A stretch of 64,000 nt of DNA from Todiramphus chloris collaris (taxonomy: Eukaryota > Chordata > Aves > Coraciiformes > Alcedinidae): the NCBI GenBank assembly GCA_025345505.1, contig JANVCC010000125.1, forward strand, positions 482,400 through 546,399. The letters are read 5' to 3'. The notes beneath the pieces are model-generated. The model saw only the letters and a list, made by a program, of their open reading frames with translations, was not told the origin of the DNA and did not search any database. Shown here piece after piece: positions 1 through 12,700 of this stretch; the first letter of the stretch is position 1, and each line of letters starts with the position of its first letter. The position numbers and the translations under genes are program-made.

Positions 1-2351
1 GGACCCCTTTCCCACCTCACTGAGAAAAGAGCCTGTGAGTTGGCCTGTCAGGCTCAGGTGGCCTGACCTGTGAAAGGCAGCAGCCTTCAGCAGGGAAAAA
101 TTCAGGGTGCAGTAATGCAAGTGAACAAGCTGTGTTTTGGTGGGGTTCATATAACCCCAAACACGCGCTACCAACTGAAGAACACCTTGGGACTTGAGCA
201 AAGATCACCTGAAGACTACTGCAGAGTAACAACTCAACATTATCTCCCTCCCCTGAAATATAGAACAGCTTAGTAAGTTGAGAAAAATGTAATTCCTCAC
301 TGGAAAGACAAAAGGAGGCAGAAAGATATCTGGGCTATACAAAGCCCTTAGGGATCTTCTTTAAACTCCAGAGTAGAGATGAGCAAATAATTAACACTTG
401 TTTTTGTGTCAGCTCTGCAAAAAAGAAATGTTTGGACTGAACGAACTATGTTGCTTTTCTCAAAAGTAGGGATTTTTTTTTATCATTGTGTAAAAAATGC
501 ATTTTATTTCAAGTTGTAAAACAACAAAAGCCTTTTTTTTTTTGGTCTTAAAATACTTTCACAAGTGCATTTGCAAAAATAATTTCAGACAAAAGTTTAA
601 TTTTGGATTTTAATATCTTGAAATAAAAAGTATTATTTTATGTTACTTTTAGATGGCTTGTATGATTGACACGATTCTGCATTTTTCAGTGGAAATATTT
701 AGGTCAAAAAACATTTCATCCATCTCTACTCAAGAGACTACAGATCATACAGCTGAAATCAGCTCAAATTAGTCAGCTTCTCTTTCAAATTATAATTTTT
801 TTTTTCCTTTTGTGTTTATAATAACTTGCTCTGTTTTGCTAGCACTTTTTAATTTTAACTAATTCCCTGCAGTTATACTTCCAGGATAATCAAGTGCATG
901 TGAGAACCAAACGTGCTGCACGAATCAGTTTTACCGAAGGGGAGAGAAGAAAAAAGAAATAGAGCAATGTCAAAAACGCAGTACGAGAAGCACTTTTATT
1001 AGGGGCATGCTCTCCTATAAAGCAATCACGAATTTAGATAGAATGTCATGTATAAGAACAAAAATGGCCATCCAAAGCTCAGAAGTAATATTTTTTTTTT
1101 CGCATGTTTGGCATTTAGAATCACATAACTTCAGTCTGTGACCCCAAAATAATGTATTGACATGTCTTGGAGGAACACGGCGTAGCACATCTGGATTATT
1201 TCTTTATTTATCTGTGTGTGTGTGAGAGAGCTTTTCTTTCAAATACCTGCTGTACATTTAAATCACAAGGAGCTGTTTCACCAATAATTGCAGTGGGTAG
1301 AAGGCAAGCTGCTAACAGTAGATGCAGATTCCCTGGAAAACAGCAGATGCAGAGTTTCTCAGGCTACCTGAATTATTTCCGGTTAATTCGGCACATCTCT
1401 AGCAACGTCTGAGGCTTTATGGGTCTTTGAAGCACAACCAAGACAAATGCCCCCATATTCATGCACCTGCATACTTCTAATTACAAACTCTGTGGTTTGT
1501 GTCACCGAGTCATTTGGAAATTTTGGCTAAATCACTCAGGGAGTAATTTGACTGACTTGGTGCTGCGGTTCGCAGAAGCCTCACAAGTATTTGCAGGGGT
1601 ATTCATTTTAATCCAGTGACTTTCAAATGGGATGTGATTCAGCAGCCCCGAAACAGAGGAATCACCATACCATCACGGATCAATGTTCCCTCTCTTCTGA
1701 CTTTGGCTCCAGTTCTGCACCTCGAGCCAGCAGCACAAAATCCTACCAAAAATCAACGAGTCTGCACTGCCATAGGATGCTCAATAGCTGAGATATATGT
1801 GGGGCATGGTCCATCAATAATGCCCAGAAAAAACAGACTTCTCAGAAGGAAAGGAGGCACTTCAGTAACTTTCATGCACTACAGTAGCTAATTTTTTTTT
1901 CTTTTTCCATTAAGAATGTTTTTTCCTTCTTGTGTATATGCATATGCATCAATATGAATTTCTTAGGTGTGAATATTAGCTAAAATCTTAATTATGCGTG
2001 TAAAGATATTCAAATACGTGCATCCAAACCAAGTATTTTGTATGTCACAAATAAACAACCAAAGCCTTGCAATAAATGGGTACTCAAACAAACAAGATTA
2101 GCGAATGTTGTAAGCTAGAATGCAAAATATATGTGAGAAGAAACAGATTTAAAATACAAGGATTTGGACTTGAGAATCTGGAAGAAACCTTCAGGATGAA
2201 ACTGTGAAGTGATGACATTAACCTTCTGCTTTCTCAGTATTTAATTATAATTTCTATTTCACAGAAACATTTCCTGATCAGGAGGGACTTGGGCTTTAGT
2301 CAGCCCACGAATTTCCTGTGTTCATGTGCTTTTTTTTTCCTTAAGAATAAA
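1..2351. other. Non-coding unique AT-rich DNA
   Basis: I see no gene or recognisable mobile element here. The stretch carries several runs of eight or more T or A (around 471, 531, 795, 1090, 1890 and 2331) and a short TG run near 1211-1224. Open frames are all under about 95 codons, overlap on opposite strands and show no recognisable motif. Confidence 0.6.
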
Positions 2352-2575
2352 TAGAATCATAGTATCATAGAATCTTTTTGGTTAGAAAAGACTGTCAAGA
2401 GCATCAAGTCCAACCGTCAACGCTGCCAATCCCCCCACTAAACCACGTCCCTCAGCACCTCATCTCTATGTCTTTTAAGCACCTCCAGGGATGGTGACTC
2501 CAACACCTCCCTGGGCAGCCCATTCCAATGCTTAACAACCCTTTCAGTGAAGAAGTTTTCCCTAGTATCCAACCC
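2352..2575 (-). mobile_element. CR1 LINE, 3' end fragment
   Basis: Read on the minus strand, this is the 3' end of an avian CR1 retrotransposon. The plus strand opens with the complement of the tail (ATAGAATCATAGTATCATAG). It continues with the complement of familiar CR1 stretches: 'CACTAAACCACGTCCCTCAGC', 'CTCCAGGGATGGTGACTCCA' and 'CTGGGCAGCCCATTCCAATG'. It loses resemblance after 'AGTATCCAACC' near 2575. It is 5'-truncated, as CR1 copies usually are, and has no intact reading frame. Confidence 0.88.
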
Positions 2576-2978
2576 CAGTGCAGGTGTCTGTCAGTCCTCG
2601 TGTTATACCCAACTGCTCTGTGAATATTTTGCATTCTCTTGAACTTGTTAATCAGCATTGATTGCCTTTTTTTCAGGCAGCTGAACTGATCCCCAAGTTT
2701 TTCTAGGACAGACAGTTGTGGAGGCTGGCTGTTGCTGGTATTTGAATGCTTTACTCCTGCTAACAAGATCAGTCTTTGGGCTTAAGAACCTTGTCTGGTC
2801 ACTATGGCCTTCTCAGCTGTTCAGCTGATCTACCTGGTTTTTTTGGCTCTAAGTTCTCTGGACAACAAGAACATAAGTGTCATAGCTGAAAAATGTGAGG
2901 TGCTAATAAACAATGTGTAGCAAGAATCAAAATGTCTGTGAAAATTCCAATTTGGTGGGTGATTTTTTTTTTTTTAAT

Positions 2979-3059
2979 TCATTTCACCATTTCATCATTT
3001 CATTTCATTTCATTTCATTTCATTTCATTTCATTTCATTTCATTTCATTATTTCATTTC
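2979..3059. repeat. (TTTCA)n pentanucleotide microsatellite
   Basis: A 5-bp motif (ATTTC/TTTCA) runs for about 80 bases, with roughly nine uninterrupted copies from 3001 to 3045 and imperfect copies on both sides. It sits directly after a run of 13 T (2963-2975). Frames through it translate as alternating I-S-F-H and are not genes. Confidence 0.95.
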
Positions 3060-3060
3060 T

Positions 3061-4604
3061 TTTCCTTATCATTATTTACTTTACTTTGTTTATTTTCCAC
3101 TCAGAAAGTCAATATACGTTTTCTCCTGTGCAGTATATCCAAACTGGAATGTTTTATTTTATGGAATTGATTTTTAGAACTTTATTTTTTTGAATCAGCT
3201 AAAAAGAAAACTTTTTTTTTTTTCCTGCAAAATTGCTGCTGCGCAAGTGAAGTACGTGTCAGAGTTGTCTCCTATAGCCCGAGCAGCTGAAGATGTTTAC
3301 TTGGAGTGCGTCTGATTTCTTTTCCATTTCAGATACATAAAGTGTCTTGATTTTATGTTGTGAGTAACCTCCAGATTCTTGCACAGTTAGCGTTATTATC
3401 TGGCACTGCAGTGCTTTGCCCGAGAACTCTTTATGTTTCCTCTGCCTTTCATGCTCACCCAGTGGCCAGACAATACCTTGAAGCTCTAAAGTTTCCTGCA
3501 AAAAAATATATTTTCTGCTAACCACGAGAAGAGGTAAAAAAAAATTAGAACTGCAAGTAAAGAGCTGGAAATAAAAACTCGCACATACATCCCCACTTGT
3601 TTGTGAATGTGCATAGCAGCGACTTTAAACATACCATTAACCCTCACAGACAACAGAAACCTACAGCTCAGAAGGGATATATTGGATGCAAATTCCTCAC
3701 AATCCTTTGCACATATAATTTCATTGCCTTCTGTGTAATACGGAAAATTTCCCGTGCTTGTTCTAGATTTAAGCCATAAAGCTGTTATAGTAGTTCAATA
3801 TTTTTCTAAATAACTCTTCTCCTATGCTCGTGGATTTTGGAAAGCAAAGCAAATCAAAACAAATACTTAAGGCTTTTTCCATCTGGCATTTTACTTGAAA
3901 ATTAAAGAAAATGTGCTTTTCAGGCGTTCGATCTTTTCAACACTCAGCCTATCTTCTTGCTGCACTGCATCCAAAGCTAGAAAGAACTAGAGACACAGAG
4001 AGCCAGAACAGCTTGGGCTAAGGCTTGCTAAAGTCTTTGTCTAGCAAAATGAGATGATCTTCATTCGCAAAAATGAGCTGTTGGATTTCACTTGATTACC
4101 TTTTATTTAGTATTATAAAATCTGATGAGTCCAATTGATTTTCAGATCTATAACTCTATCCCTTTAATTCCTCCTATTACCAGAATTAGGGCCTGATTGC
4201 TATTGTTAAAAGGTTTTATAGCTGTAAAAGCTGATTCTTATGATTAATTTGACATATTTTATGGAAATCATAACATTTGATAATTTCAGTATCTCATTAA
4301 TTGAATGACTACTACATTGATTTGCTTGTGCTAAGATAAATAAGCTGACAAATGCAGTATGTCAAAGAGGTTTCAATTTCCTTGTGTACCAGTCAGTTAT
4401 GAAAAAAACAAATCCTTTTCAGTCTGTTTGGGGGAAGGGGGCCTTCCTGAATTCCCTCCTTTGACAGGGGTAAATCAGAGCACTAAGGCTGTAGCTTAAC
4501 TGCTCTCAGGAGATGTGGGGCTCGATGAGAAAGCATCTCAGGGTCCTGAGACAACTAGCAGGTGTAGTTGCTAAGCCGCTCTCCATCATACTTTATTGGT
4601 CACG
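3061..4604. other. Non-coding unique DNA with a conserved-element candidate
   Basis: No gene or mobile element is evident. The part from about 4065 to 4330 is compositionally distinct: AT-rich but complex, dense in ATTA/TAAT cores and free of simple repeats. That is the texture of vertebrate conserved non-coding elements. This is impression only and needs an alignment. Confidence 0.4.
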
Positions 4605-4620
4605 TCAGTCAGGTGAAGGC

Positions 4621-4674
4621 AGTGATCTCTAAAGGTTCCTTCCAACCCAAACCTTTTTATGATTCTATGATTCT
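4621..4674 (+). mobile_element. CR1 LINE, short 3' tail
   Basis: About 55 bases match the terminal CR1 consensus: 'TGATCTCTAAAGGTTCCTTCC', 'AACCCAAACC', then 'TATGATTCTATGATTCT'. Nothing recognisable lies upstream, so this is an extreme 5' truncation or a decayed copy. Confidence 0.8.
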
Positions 4675-5111
4675 CATTTTTAGAAGAATTCTCAATTTAT
4701 TCAAAACCTCTCATTTTTCCTTTCAGGAATCCAGCTAGCAGGCACAGGCTCTTACTGGCATTTACCACATTTCATTTTAATCTGATACATCTAATTCTAG
4801 TTAGAAAATGGTTTCCTGCCACTTTTGGGTGTGCAATATTGATCCAAGGACCAGAATGACACCAGAATTTATTCATCATCTTTGTTTCCTGAAAGTGAAG
4901 ACTTTGAGACGGTGTGGTTCCTTTCCTGAATTCCTACAGGAACTCACAAATAAGGTACACAATGAGTCTTTTTTTTCTATCAACCATTGTTTTAAGTGGC
5001 TCATTTTACACGTAACTAACAGCATTAGAGCTAAGATGCTTTTCTAGACCCAAATTAATCATAAAGTTGTAATGTACCTGTTGGAGATATGCCTCTATCA
5101 TTTATTTCAGC

Positions 5112-5213
5112 AACCTGCTCTAGTGGGAGGTGTCACTGTCCATGGCAAGGGGGTTGGAACGAGGTGATCTTTCAGGTCCCTTCCAACCCTGACAATTCTA
5201 GGATTCTATGATT
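5112..5213 (+). mobile_element. CR1 LINE, 3' tail
   Basis: Matches the classic CR1 end in order: 'CAACCTGCTCTAGTGGGAGG', 'GGGGGTTGGAAC', 'GGTCCCTTCCAACCC', then 'ATTCTAGGATTCTATGATT'. It is in the same orientation as the 4.62-kb fragment but from a different stretch of the consensus, so it is probably an independent insertion. Confidence 0.88.
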
Positions 5214-8200
5214 TGGGGGGAAAATCAACAGAAAGCTATTTTTTTATTACTTTTTCCTTGTCAGATAACATGGTATTCTGTTGGTCTTACATTTTATACA
5301 TAAACCACAGAAAGTCATTATCATGGGTGAGCGCTTATTTGATGCTGTTACTCCCAGACACTTTCAACTGCCAAGAGATAGAATACTGTCATTACTTTGG
5401 CTAAGCAAAAGTGGTACACTTATATTATTTCTGTTAATGAGGTGGAGATAATGAGGTTGAGCAAAATATAACCAAAGTATGTACAAGTTACGGTCCTAAC
5501 TCAGCAGAGCCCCCAAGTAATGAAGCGCCATCAGAAATACCATTGTGTCCCACTTCTAGGGATGATCCTTTACTCTTAAAATGGAATACTGAATTTTTGC
5601 TGTTAGAGTAGAAACAAGCACTTCCATTGTGACCTTGGCTATTATGCAAATTTTGTATGGAGAATGAATAATCTTGATTTTTCCAGGGATTAAAATCTAG
5701 TTGACGTCTTTTGGGTCTTGTTTTCCATGTGTTTCTGTGGGGTTTGCTTTTTTTTTTTTGTTTTTCTTGGGGTTTGTTGGTTTTTTATTCCTGACTACAC
5801 TCTTTCAGACAAAAGAAGGAGGCAAATGCACTATATTAATTGCACACTTTCCAACTGTATTTTGCAGTAGAAATCTCATGAGAATAACTACCTCCCTCTC
5901 TGCCCCAGATTTCTGACATTTCTGAACCAGAGGAGAAAAAAATACAGGGAAATACACACTGCAAAGCTTGGCTTATGTCCCAGTTCACTGGCTTCCTCAG
6001 TAGGGACTAACAGCTCCTTCCCTCTACCAGCTTATGCAATTATTCCCCTGGGTCTATGCTCTCATGCTGCAAGTTATTGGTGGAGGTGCTTAGGAGATGA
6101 TTTTCCCAGTGAATGACTGATTCTTTTTTTCAGAGTTTGTGAAATGTCCATTCCTCCTTGGGATAAAATTGAGATTCTTAGCATATTACATGGAAGAGCA
6201 AAATGGGACTTTTCTTTCCAGGATGGTTTTAGAGCCTTACTTTTAATACGAGGCACCCCTGTATTCCTGAGTGAGGAAAGGGCTTGAATGTAAGTCTCCA
6301 ATTTTATATGAATGCCCTTATATAGTGGCGAGCGACTGTAAAATGACAAATACTCATACGCTCCTTCCCCCACAAATGCACACATCACCTGATTACATCC
6401 TTGATATGTTTCACAGAAAATGTTTGTTCTAAAGAGCTAGCATTTCATTTATAATTTTGCTTGTGGTTAGAAGTTCTGAGAAAATTCCGTTTCCTTGCTG
6501 TTTCATTCTACAGCGCTCAACAATAGTTCTTTCTGATGAAGTATCAACCATATTATGTCAGTTGTTGATCTGATTAAGAGTAAACCTATGATTAACCTGA
6601 ATTCCACTATTTCTGTTTCAGATGTGAAGATCTGAGAAAAAAAGTGTCGTCTGGGTTTTTTTTTAACCATTATCCCTATAGCAGTAAGTTAAAAGATTAA
6701 AAAAAAAAAAGTATTATGTACCATATAAATTTTGCTTTATGGATTTTAGTTGTGGATTGAAGCCCTGTTGGCTGTCCTGTGGTGGATTTGTTAGAAATAA
6801 CCCTTCATTACTGCTCAATAAATACAGGTTTGAAAAAAAATAAGGCTGCTTAAAATTTTTACAATATTCTTTTTCAATTTTTTTCCTACACAGACTTTCC
6901 AGAAGGCTTCAGAATTCCGGTTTGTTCCAAATGAATGCTAAAGAAGCTCTCTGACTGCAGTATCAAGGGGGTTTTTTTGTTTTATTAGTGAAACCCATGC
7001 CCATCCATGGTAAAAGATTTATTTTCTCGGGATAAAAACATACCTCGTATGAGCTATTTAATATGTTATTTTTAATCATGAGATGAGGAGGATGGAAAAA
7101 CCCAGCACTATGATATCAGTCTCCTGTCAGATATGTCAAAGGGAATGGCAGAGTGGCTCTGAAATACATTACAGCTGTGGATGGAAGAAGGAAACCTAAT
7201 AAGCTTTGGGAATGTTTTGAAGATTTCTGTAATTAAAAAAGAATATATAACCTTCTGTCTCATAAACGCATGTCACAGACACACGTCACAAAAAACAGGG
7301 AAAACAATTCTCCAGTTTCTGTGCAGTCTTCATCTCATAAAGAGTACCCTTAAGATTTTTGTTATTTGAGGGTTGCCAGGTAAATATGGCCTTGCTCACA
7401 TCATTGCTCACATCATCTTTCTTTTTCTCCTTCCTCTTTCATTTTCCCCTTCATTTTTATCCCCAATAAATCTGAACGCTTCTTCAGAATGGGTTTTAAG
7501 GGAAATTTTTCACTGGGAGAGGAAAATGAAGCGGTGACTCTAGTTTTGCTTACAAGGGGAAACGTGCTTTAAAATGTGTGAACTTACAAAAGATATCCTC
7601 ATTAAACTGGGATACTGAGAATGTCACCCTTCTTTTATTTATGAGGCTTCCAGACCATCAAGTGTCGGAGACGGCTGATGGAAGAGCAAGTGATTTTGAC
7701 ATTCTTATTTTCAGTCTGTTTCTTCTGCTTTGCTTAGAAATCCAGTGAGATTGTCTCCAGTGTCGAGCCGTGAAAAACAGCCTCTGAACTACATAGAGAC
7801 GTGGCTCATGGCTTCATCTCCTGCCTGGGTTCATCAGAAGCTTTGCAGGGATCTGATGAAGAGACCTTAAAATATTTATCTGTGGAAGGAGATCTTAAAG
7901 TAAGTCTGTGTGCATTAATCTCCTGCAAAAACAAGGTCAAATTAGTGCTAGAAAAGGCATTGCATTTAGGGACCTCAGCTATGATACAGCCTCGCTCAGC
8001 TAATCGCCTGCCTGGCCAGTTGGTCTGAAAGTTAATAAAGCCAGACTTAGAAGCCACAGAGCTTCACCATCAGTTTCTCAGCTAAGGGTTTCAGCAGGTT
8101 GTGATGCAGTTAAACAATTGATAATAAATAGCAGAAAATCCAGCAGAGGAATTCCAACAAAAACACAACGCTGAAGAAAGCAGAGGGACCTTTAACTTCA

Positions 8201-8979
8201 GCCAAGCAGTGACTTGTGATCAGCCCTCACGGGTTACACCCCAAAAAGCAACATTAATTAGTGAATGATGAACGAGGGCCGCAGACAGATGACTCTTAAC
8301 TTCAGTGGAGATTTCATAAGCTCCAAATTTGCACCGTAGTGGTAAAATAAAACAAGACCTCCCTGGTTTAAATTTTGATGCCACAGTGTTGGTTTATATT
8401 AATGGAGAACCTGATCCTGGGTCTCCAAAAGGCTATTGACACCCTTTTTTGGTGTGGTCCTTGTAGCTTCAGATCACCATGTAACTTCCACGTAAGGAAT
8501 TTACAACCAAGGAGCACTGTGAGATTTCCCTCTTGGCTACAGTGAGTGGTGCCAGAACCCGCAGGATAATGTTTGCCAGCTGTCAGTGTTTACAGTTCAG
8601 CACTGGTGCAGACAGGGTTAACAGTTTCGTGTCACATGTCAGTGTAAACCCCCTGTTTTGGTTGGATTATAGCCCCTCGGAGCCCAGTCTATTTTCTTTG
8701 AAAGTGGCCAGCTGCAGATTCCAAGAGAAAAGAAGAAGAGCGATTTTGCAGAGAGATGCTTGAGCCACGGAGGTTATGATTTCTGTATCATTATGACTGG
8801 CCTGGAGAAGGTAAATAGGAAATGACAGTTTCTTCTATGGCAAAGAGATCATCTGGTAAAATTGATGCTGTAAAAGCTAAAAGCTTGTGTGTGCCCAAAA
8901 AATAAGTGAAAAAAAATTAAGGAAGGGAAGAAAAGCTTATCAAAGCTATTAAAAACAAAACCACCAATCTCTGGCTCAG
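5214..8979. other. Non-coding unique DNA
   Basis: No gene or interspersed repeat is recognised. Notable runs: T11 near 5749, T10 near 6655 and A12 near 6699. A 51-base segment at 7849-7899, between TTTGCAG and GTAAGT, stays open in phase 0, but its pyrimidine tract is poor and I do not call it an exon. Confidence 0.55.
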
Positions 8980-9081
8980 GAAGTCTTGGAGTTAAAATGC
9001 TCCCTCTTGTCTCGAAGCAATTTAAATTTATCAAAAGTGTTTGCTAATGGGCCTTGCCAAATACCCTTGGAAAACTACTCG
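8980..9081 (+). other. Exon-like open segment (unverified)
   Basis: A 102-base segment is preceded by 'CAATCTCTGGCTCAG' and followed by a strong donor, 'CTCG|GTGAGTATT'. It is open for exactly 34 codons in phase 0 at both ends. The encoded peptide (starting EVLELKCSLLSRSN, ending IPLENYS) matches nothing I know. Only splice-site resemblance and openness support it, and a 64-kb window will give such segments by chance. It lies 110 bases upstream of the LTR. Confidence 0.12.
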
Positions 9082-9190
9082 GTGAGTATTACCAAAAGAC
9101 ATCTAATTGCTGTCCCTCATAAGGAGTTTTTAAGGGTTCTTTAGTAAATAAAAACTAGCATCTAAGCAAACTAAGCACTGCTTGGAAAAG

Positions 9191-9768
9191 TGTCCTGGTT
9201 TCATCTGGGATAGAGTTAATTTTCCTCCTAGTAGCTGGTATAGTGCTGCGTTTTGGATTTAGTATAAGAACAATGTTGGTAACACATTGATGGTTTCAGT
9301 TGTTGCTAAGCAGTGTTTATACTCAATCAAGGATTTTTCAGCTTCTCGTGCCCTGCCGGTGAGGAGTCTGGGAGGGCCGAGGAGGCTGGGAGGGGGCATA
9401 TCCAGAGGAACCTGGCTCACCAGAGGAACGTTCTGGACCATATGGCATCGTGCCCCAGGTATAAGTTGGGTGGCATTGCCCGGGAGGGGCCGCTTGCTGC
9501 TCAGGCACGGGTCAGTGGGTGGTGAGCGCTCGCATTGTGCATCGCTCGTGTTCCTTGGAGTTTATTTCACTCTTTTTGTTCTCTTCCTTTTCACTATTAC
9601 TATTATTATTATATTGCATTTTTAATTATTAAACTGTTCTTATCTCAGCCCACGATTTTTAGACGCTTTTGATTCTCCTCCCCATCCCACCAGGGGTGGG
9701 GAGGGGAGGAGGAGTGAGCAAGGAGCTGTGTGATGCTTAGTTGCTGGTGGGGTTAAACCCTGACAACA
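9191..9768 (+). mobile_element. Solo LTR of an avian endogenous retrovirus
   Basis: A long terminal repeat of a type I recognise from bird genomes. It begins TGTCCTGGTTTCATCTGGGA at 9191 and ends in GACAACA at 9768, so it has the expected TG...CA ends. Internal landmarks run in plus-strand order: a TATA-like TATAAG at 9460-9465, the usual 'GGTGAGCGCTCGCATTGTGC' stretch at about 9520-9540, and an ATTAAA polyadenylation signal at 9628-9633. No gag, pol or env-like frame and no second LTR flank it, so I read it as a solo LTR left by recombination. I see no clear target-site duplication (GGAAAAG before, GGGTATT after), so the exact ends are uncertain. Family name is left open (ERVL- or ERVK-like). 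Confidence 0.85.
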
Positions 9769-12700
9769 GGGTATTGTGGTTGGTTTGGGGTTTTGGGGTG
9801 GTTTTTTTCCCTTCTTTCTTTCCAAGGACAAACAGCAAATCTATAAGAAGCTGTCAGGTCTAGCTACTATCCAAAAACCTCTCATGCTTTTCTAAGGAGC
9901 AGTGTTAACAGGTTTCACTGTCACCCATTTAATTCGAGCTCACAAGCTTAACCAGCTTCTTGTCTTCTTCCAGACTTCACGAAGTCATTCTGGCTGCCAG
10001 GAGCCAGGAGGCATTCAGGTGCTCTCAGGCTTACAATTCAAGCAGGGATTGAAATGATTAAGGCATGGGGAGATGGCTGGAGCAGCACCGGAGGCTGATG
10101 AGTCTGTCTGCTGTAGTTGAGACTTAGAAAATGCTAGTGAAGAGTGATTGTTTTCATATTTTAGAGGTCATCTGATGTAGCTGCTTGTAACAAAGGTGGT
10201 TTAATCACAAAAAAGTCATACAAGACAGCACTGTGTCCCAGCACTACTGCAATTACCTCCCAGGTAAAAATAACTCTAGCTTTTTGTTGTGGGAGAAACT
10301 TACATAAATTTCGAATTAAGAAACATATCTTTCCTCTTCTCTCAATACTTGTTTCTCTAATTTGCATTATAAATAGATGAAAACATTATCAAACCTTCAT
10401 ATAGACCTTTATGAAACTCTCTAGTCATGCTGAAAAAACCCAGGAATTCGCTCATAAATCACCCCAAACTCACTTATCTCTGCATTTTTTTTCTTTCTCA
10501 GTGCATTTGGATGCTATTCCATTACCTCTGAAAACTCACCCAGAAGCTGTTAGTCCAATAGCATCCATTTCATGCTTGGCCACTGTTCAGGTTAAAGTAT
10601 TGAGACATCCTTCAAGAGTTCCTTTTACCAAAGAATTTTCATTTGGAAGCAAGAGAGAGTCCATCTTAATTTTTTTTTTCTAGAAGATTTCATCACTTTC
10701 TCCCAGCTCTGTAGAAAGATTTGTGAGAGAAAGGACCCTGGATCAAGCCCTCAGTAAATGTAGTCATCTTCGATTTTGTTTGAGCCATGCCTCAAGTGGA
10801 GGCAATCTGGTGGAGTTAAGGTAGGATTACTGGTAAACTCTGCTCTTTTGGTTTATGCTGCTGCCCTCTCCAGTTTTCATCACCTGTGCTTGGCTCAGGA
10901 CTCCTTCTTCTGCTTTTCCTGGGGGCTTATTCCTGGGTTCAGAAGGCTCCATGCCGTTCCCAAATCCCATCTCACTTTTTATGGGGAACGGCCAGGAGTA
11001 ATCCCTGTCACCTTCTCACATAATGCTGCTGCTGCCTCTGTCTTGGTTCATTGCCCTTAGAGATAGCTGATACTTTTTTTTTTTTGATGGTAATACAACA
11101 AATTTATCATAGCTGAGGATCCACTGGTCTTTCAACATCTCACTAGTGCAATTCATCACTTGGGACCAACTGATTCTCCAATTTGCCTAAGTATTAATCA
11201 TCTCCTGTGGTTTCTTTTGGAGCAAATCAACTCAACAAAACAAGAACTAGTTGTGGTTTTGGACACAGTTCATTGCATCAACCCTCCCAAGTTCCAGAGT
11301 GAGTGGAATGCCATCAGGTTTGTGTGCCCTGGCCCTACACGACCCTCCAATTCTCTCAAGCAGCAGGTATAATTTCAAGCTCTAGTTTCTTCACTACACT
11401 GAGCAGAGAGTATGGGAAAGGCCTTGCTTTCTGGCTCTGAAGCAGGTGACATAGCTCCATTCATACTCCTACAGTTAATTTTCTCCCCTTTCAAAGCAGA
11501 GTACCTCCCTACAGCCATATTACAAAAAATCCCCAAACATACCTGAGCTTTGTGCGAAGGCAGCTTGGCCTGGGAAAAACCCATTCCAGGAACTGTGCTA
11601 ATATTAATCTGCAGTGACAATCTCAGGACAGAGCTCAGAATTGTCTCCCATCTCTGATTTATCCGTTAAGACATAGCTGGAGAGTCTGCGGAGTTTGAAG
11701 GAAACCTTGTTAGCATGTGCATTTAAACCCCTTACAGCCCAAAACCACTTTTGCCAAATTCTATATAAATCTCTATATCCTTGCCAGAAACTATATCTGC
11801 CCCCAGACAGCAGTGCTTAGGAATGTGCCAATGTATTTCTCAGCGTAAGCGGGTGCAGTGGTTTGCACCTTTGTTAACAAACACGGTTCTTACGTTCGTG
11901 GCCAGGACACAGAGAAGCCATTAGATGCCCAGAAGCCATTAGATGCCCAGGAGCAAGGACTGCACTTCGCAAGCATGGCTTCTGTTTCTGGAAAACACCA
12001 ACTCATTAAGTGTGGATTTCAGTTATTCTAGAGGAGGAGGGAGCATGACAGGAGAGCGAGCACCACGGAGGTGATGTGTCTGGGGGAACTGTCCTTCTTG
12101 ACTAACTTCTCCAGAAAGCCCAAACGTCCTTTCAATCCTAACCCTCTGGCAAAGCATGTCAGGTATTTCTTGCTGCAAGCAGCACAACAGATAAAAGTGC
12201 TGCCTCATCCTGAAGAGGCACGTTTGGACTGTCCATTTCTTTCCACAGTGCAGCTGAATTTCAGCTCACAAGGCATCCCCTTCCAATTTGTTTCCTTGCT
12301 GGAGTCAAGTGGTATGTCTCAGATGGTCATAAACTTTATAACAGATATTGCAGCTTTTAAACGCCTTGGTTTAGATTGCACCTTGAGTTACAGCTAGGCA
12401 GGTCATGCTGTTACTACCTTGTAAAATATTTTGGATTTTGTTGTTGTTGTCATCGTCCCATCAGGAATATAACAAAATCTTCCACACTACTCATGGAAGG
12501 GAATGGAAAAATACCAGGATAAGACCCTTACAGTGATTATAGAGTTAGCGCTTCAAGCACCAACCCAAGTGTGAGGAAATCCTGGGTTCAACAAGACACT
12601 TGCACCCCTGGGAAATAGTTTCACTGCCACATTGATGACAGTAAGGTGCAAGGGGTGTTGGTTGGTTGGTTGGGGTTTTTTTCATATTTATCACTAGCAA

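Noticed and set aside
2913..3177. Frames of 81-85 codons with repeated ISFHF
   Set aside because: Translation of the (TTTCA)n microsatellite.
7849..7899. 51-base phase-0 segment between TTTGCAG and GTAAGT
   Set aside because: Poor pyrimidine tract and too short to judge; one of many expected by chance.
9287..9625. 112-codon plus-strand frame and overlapping frames
   Set aside because: Lies inside the LTR, which does not encode a protein here.
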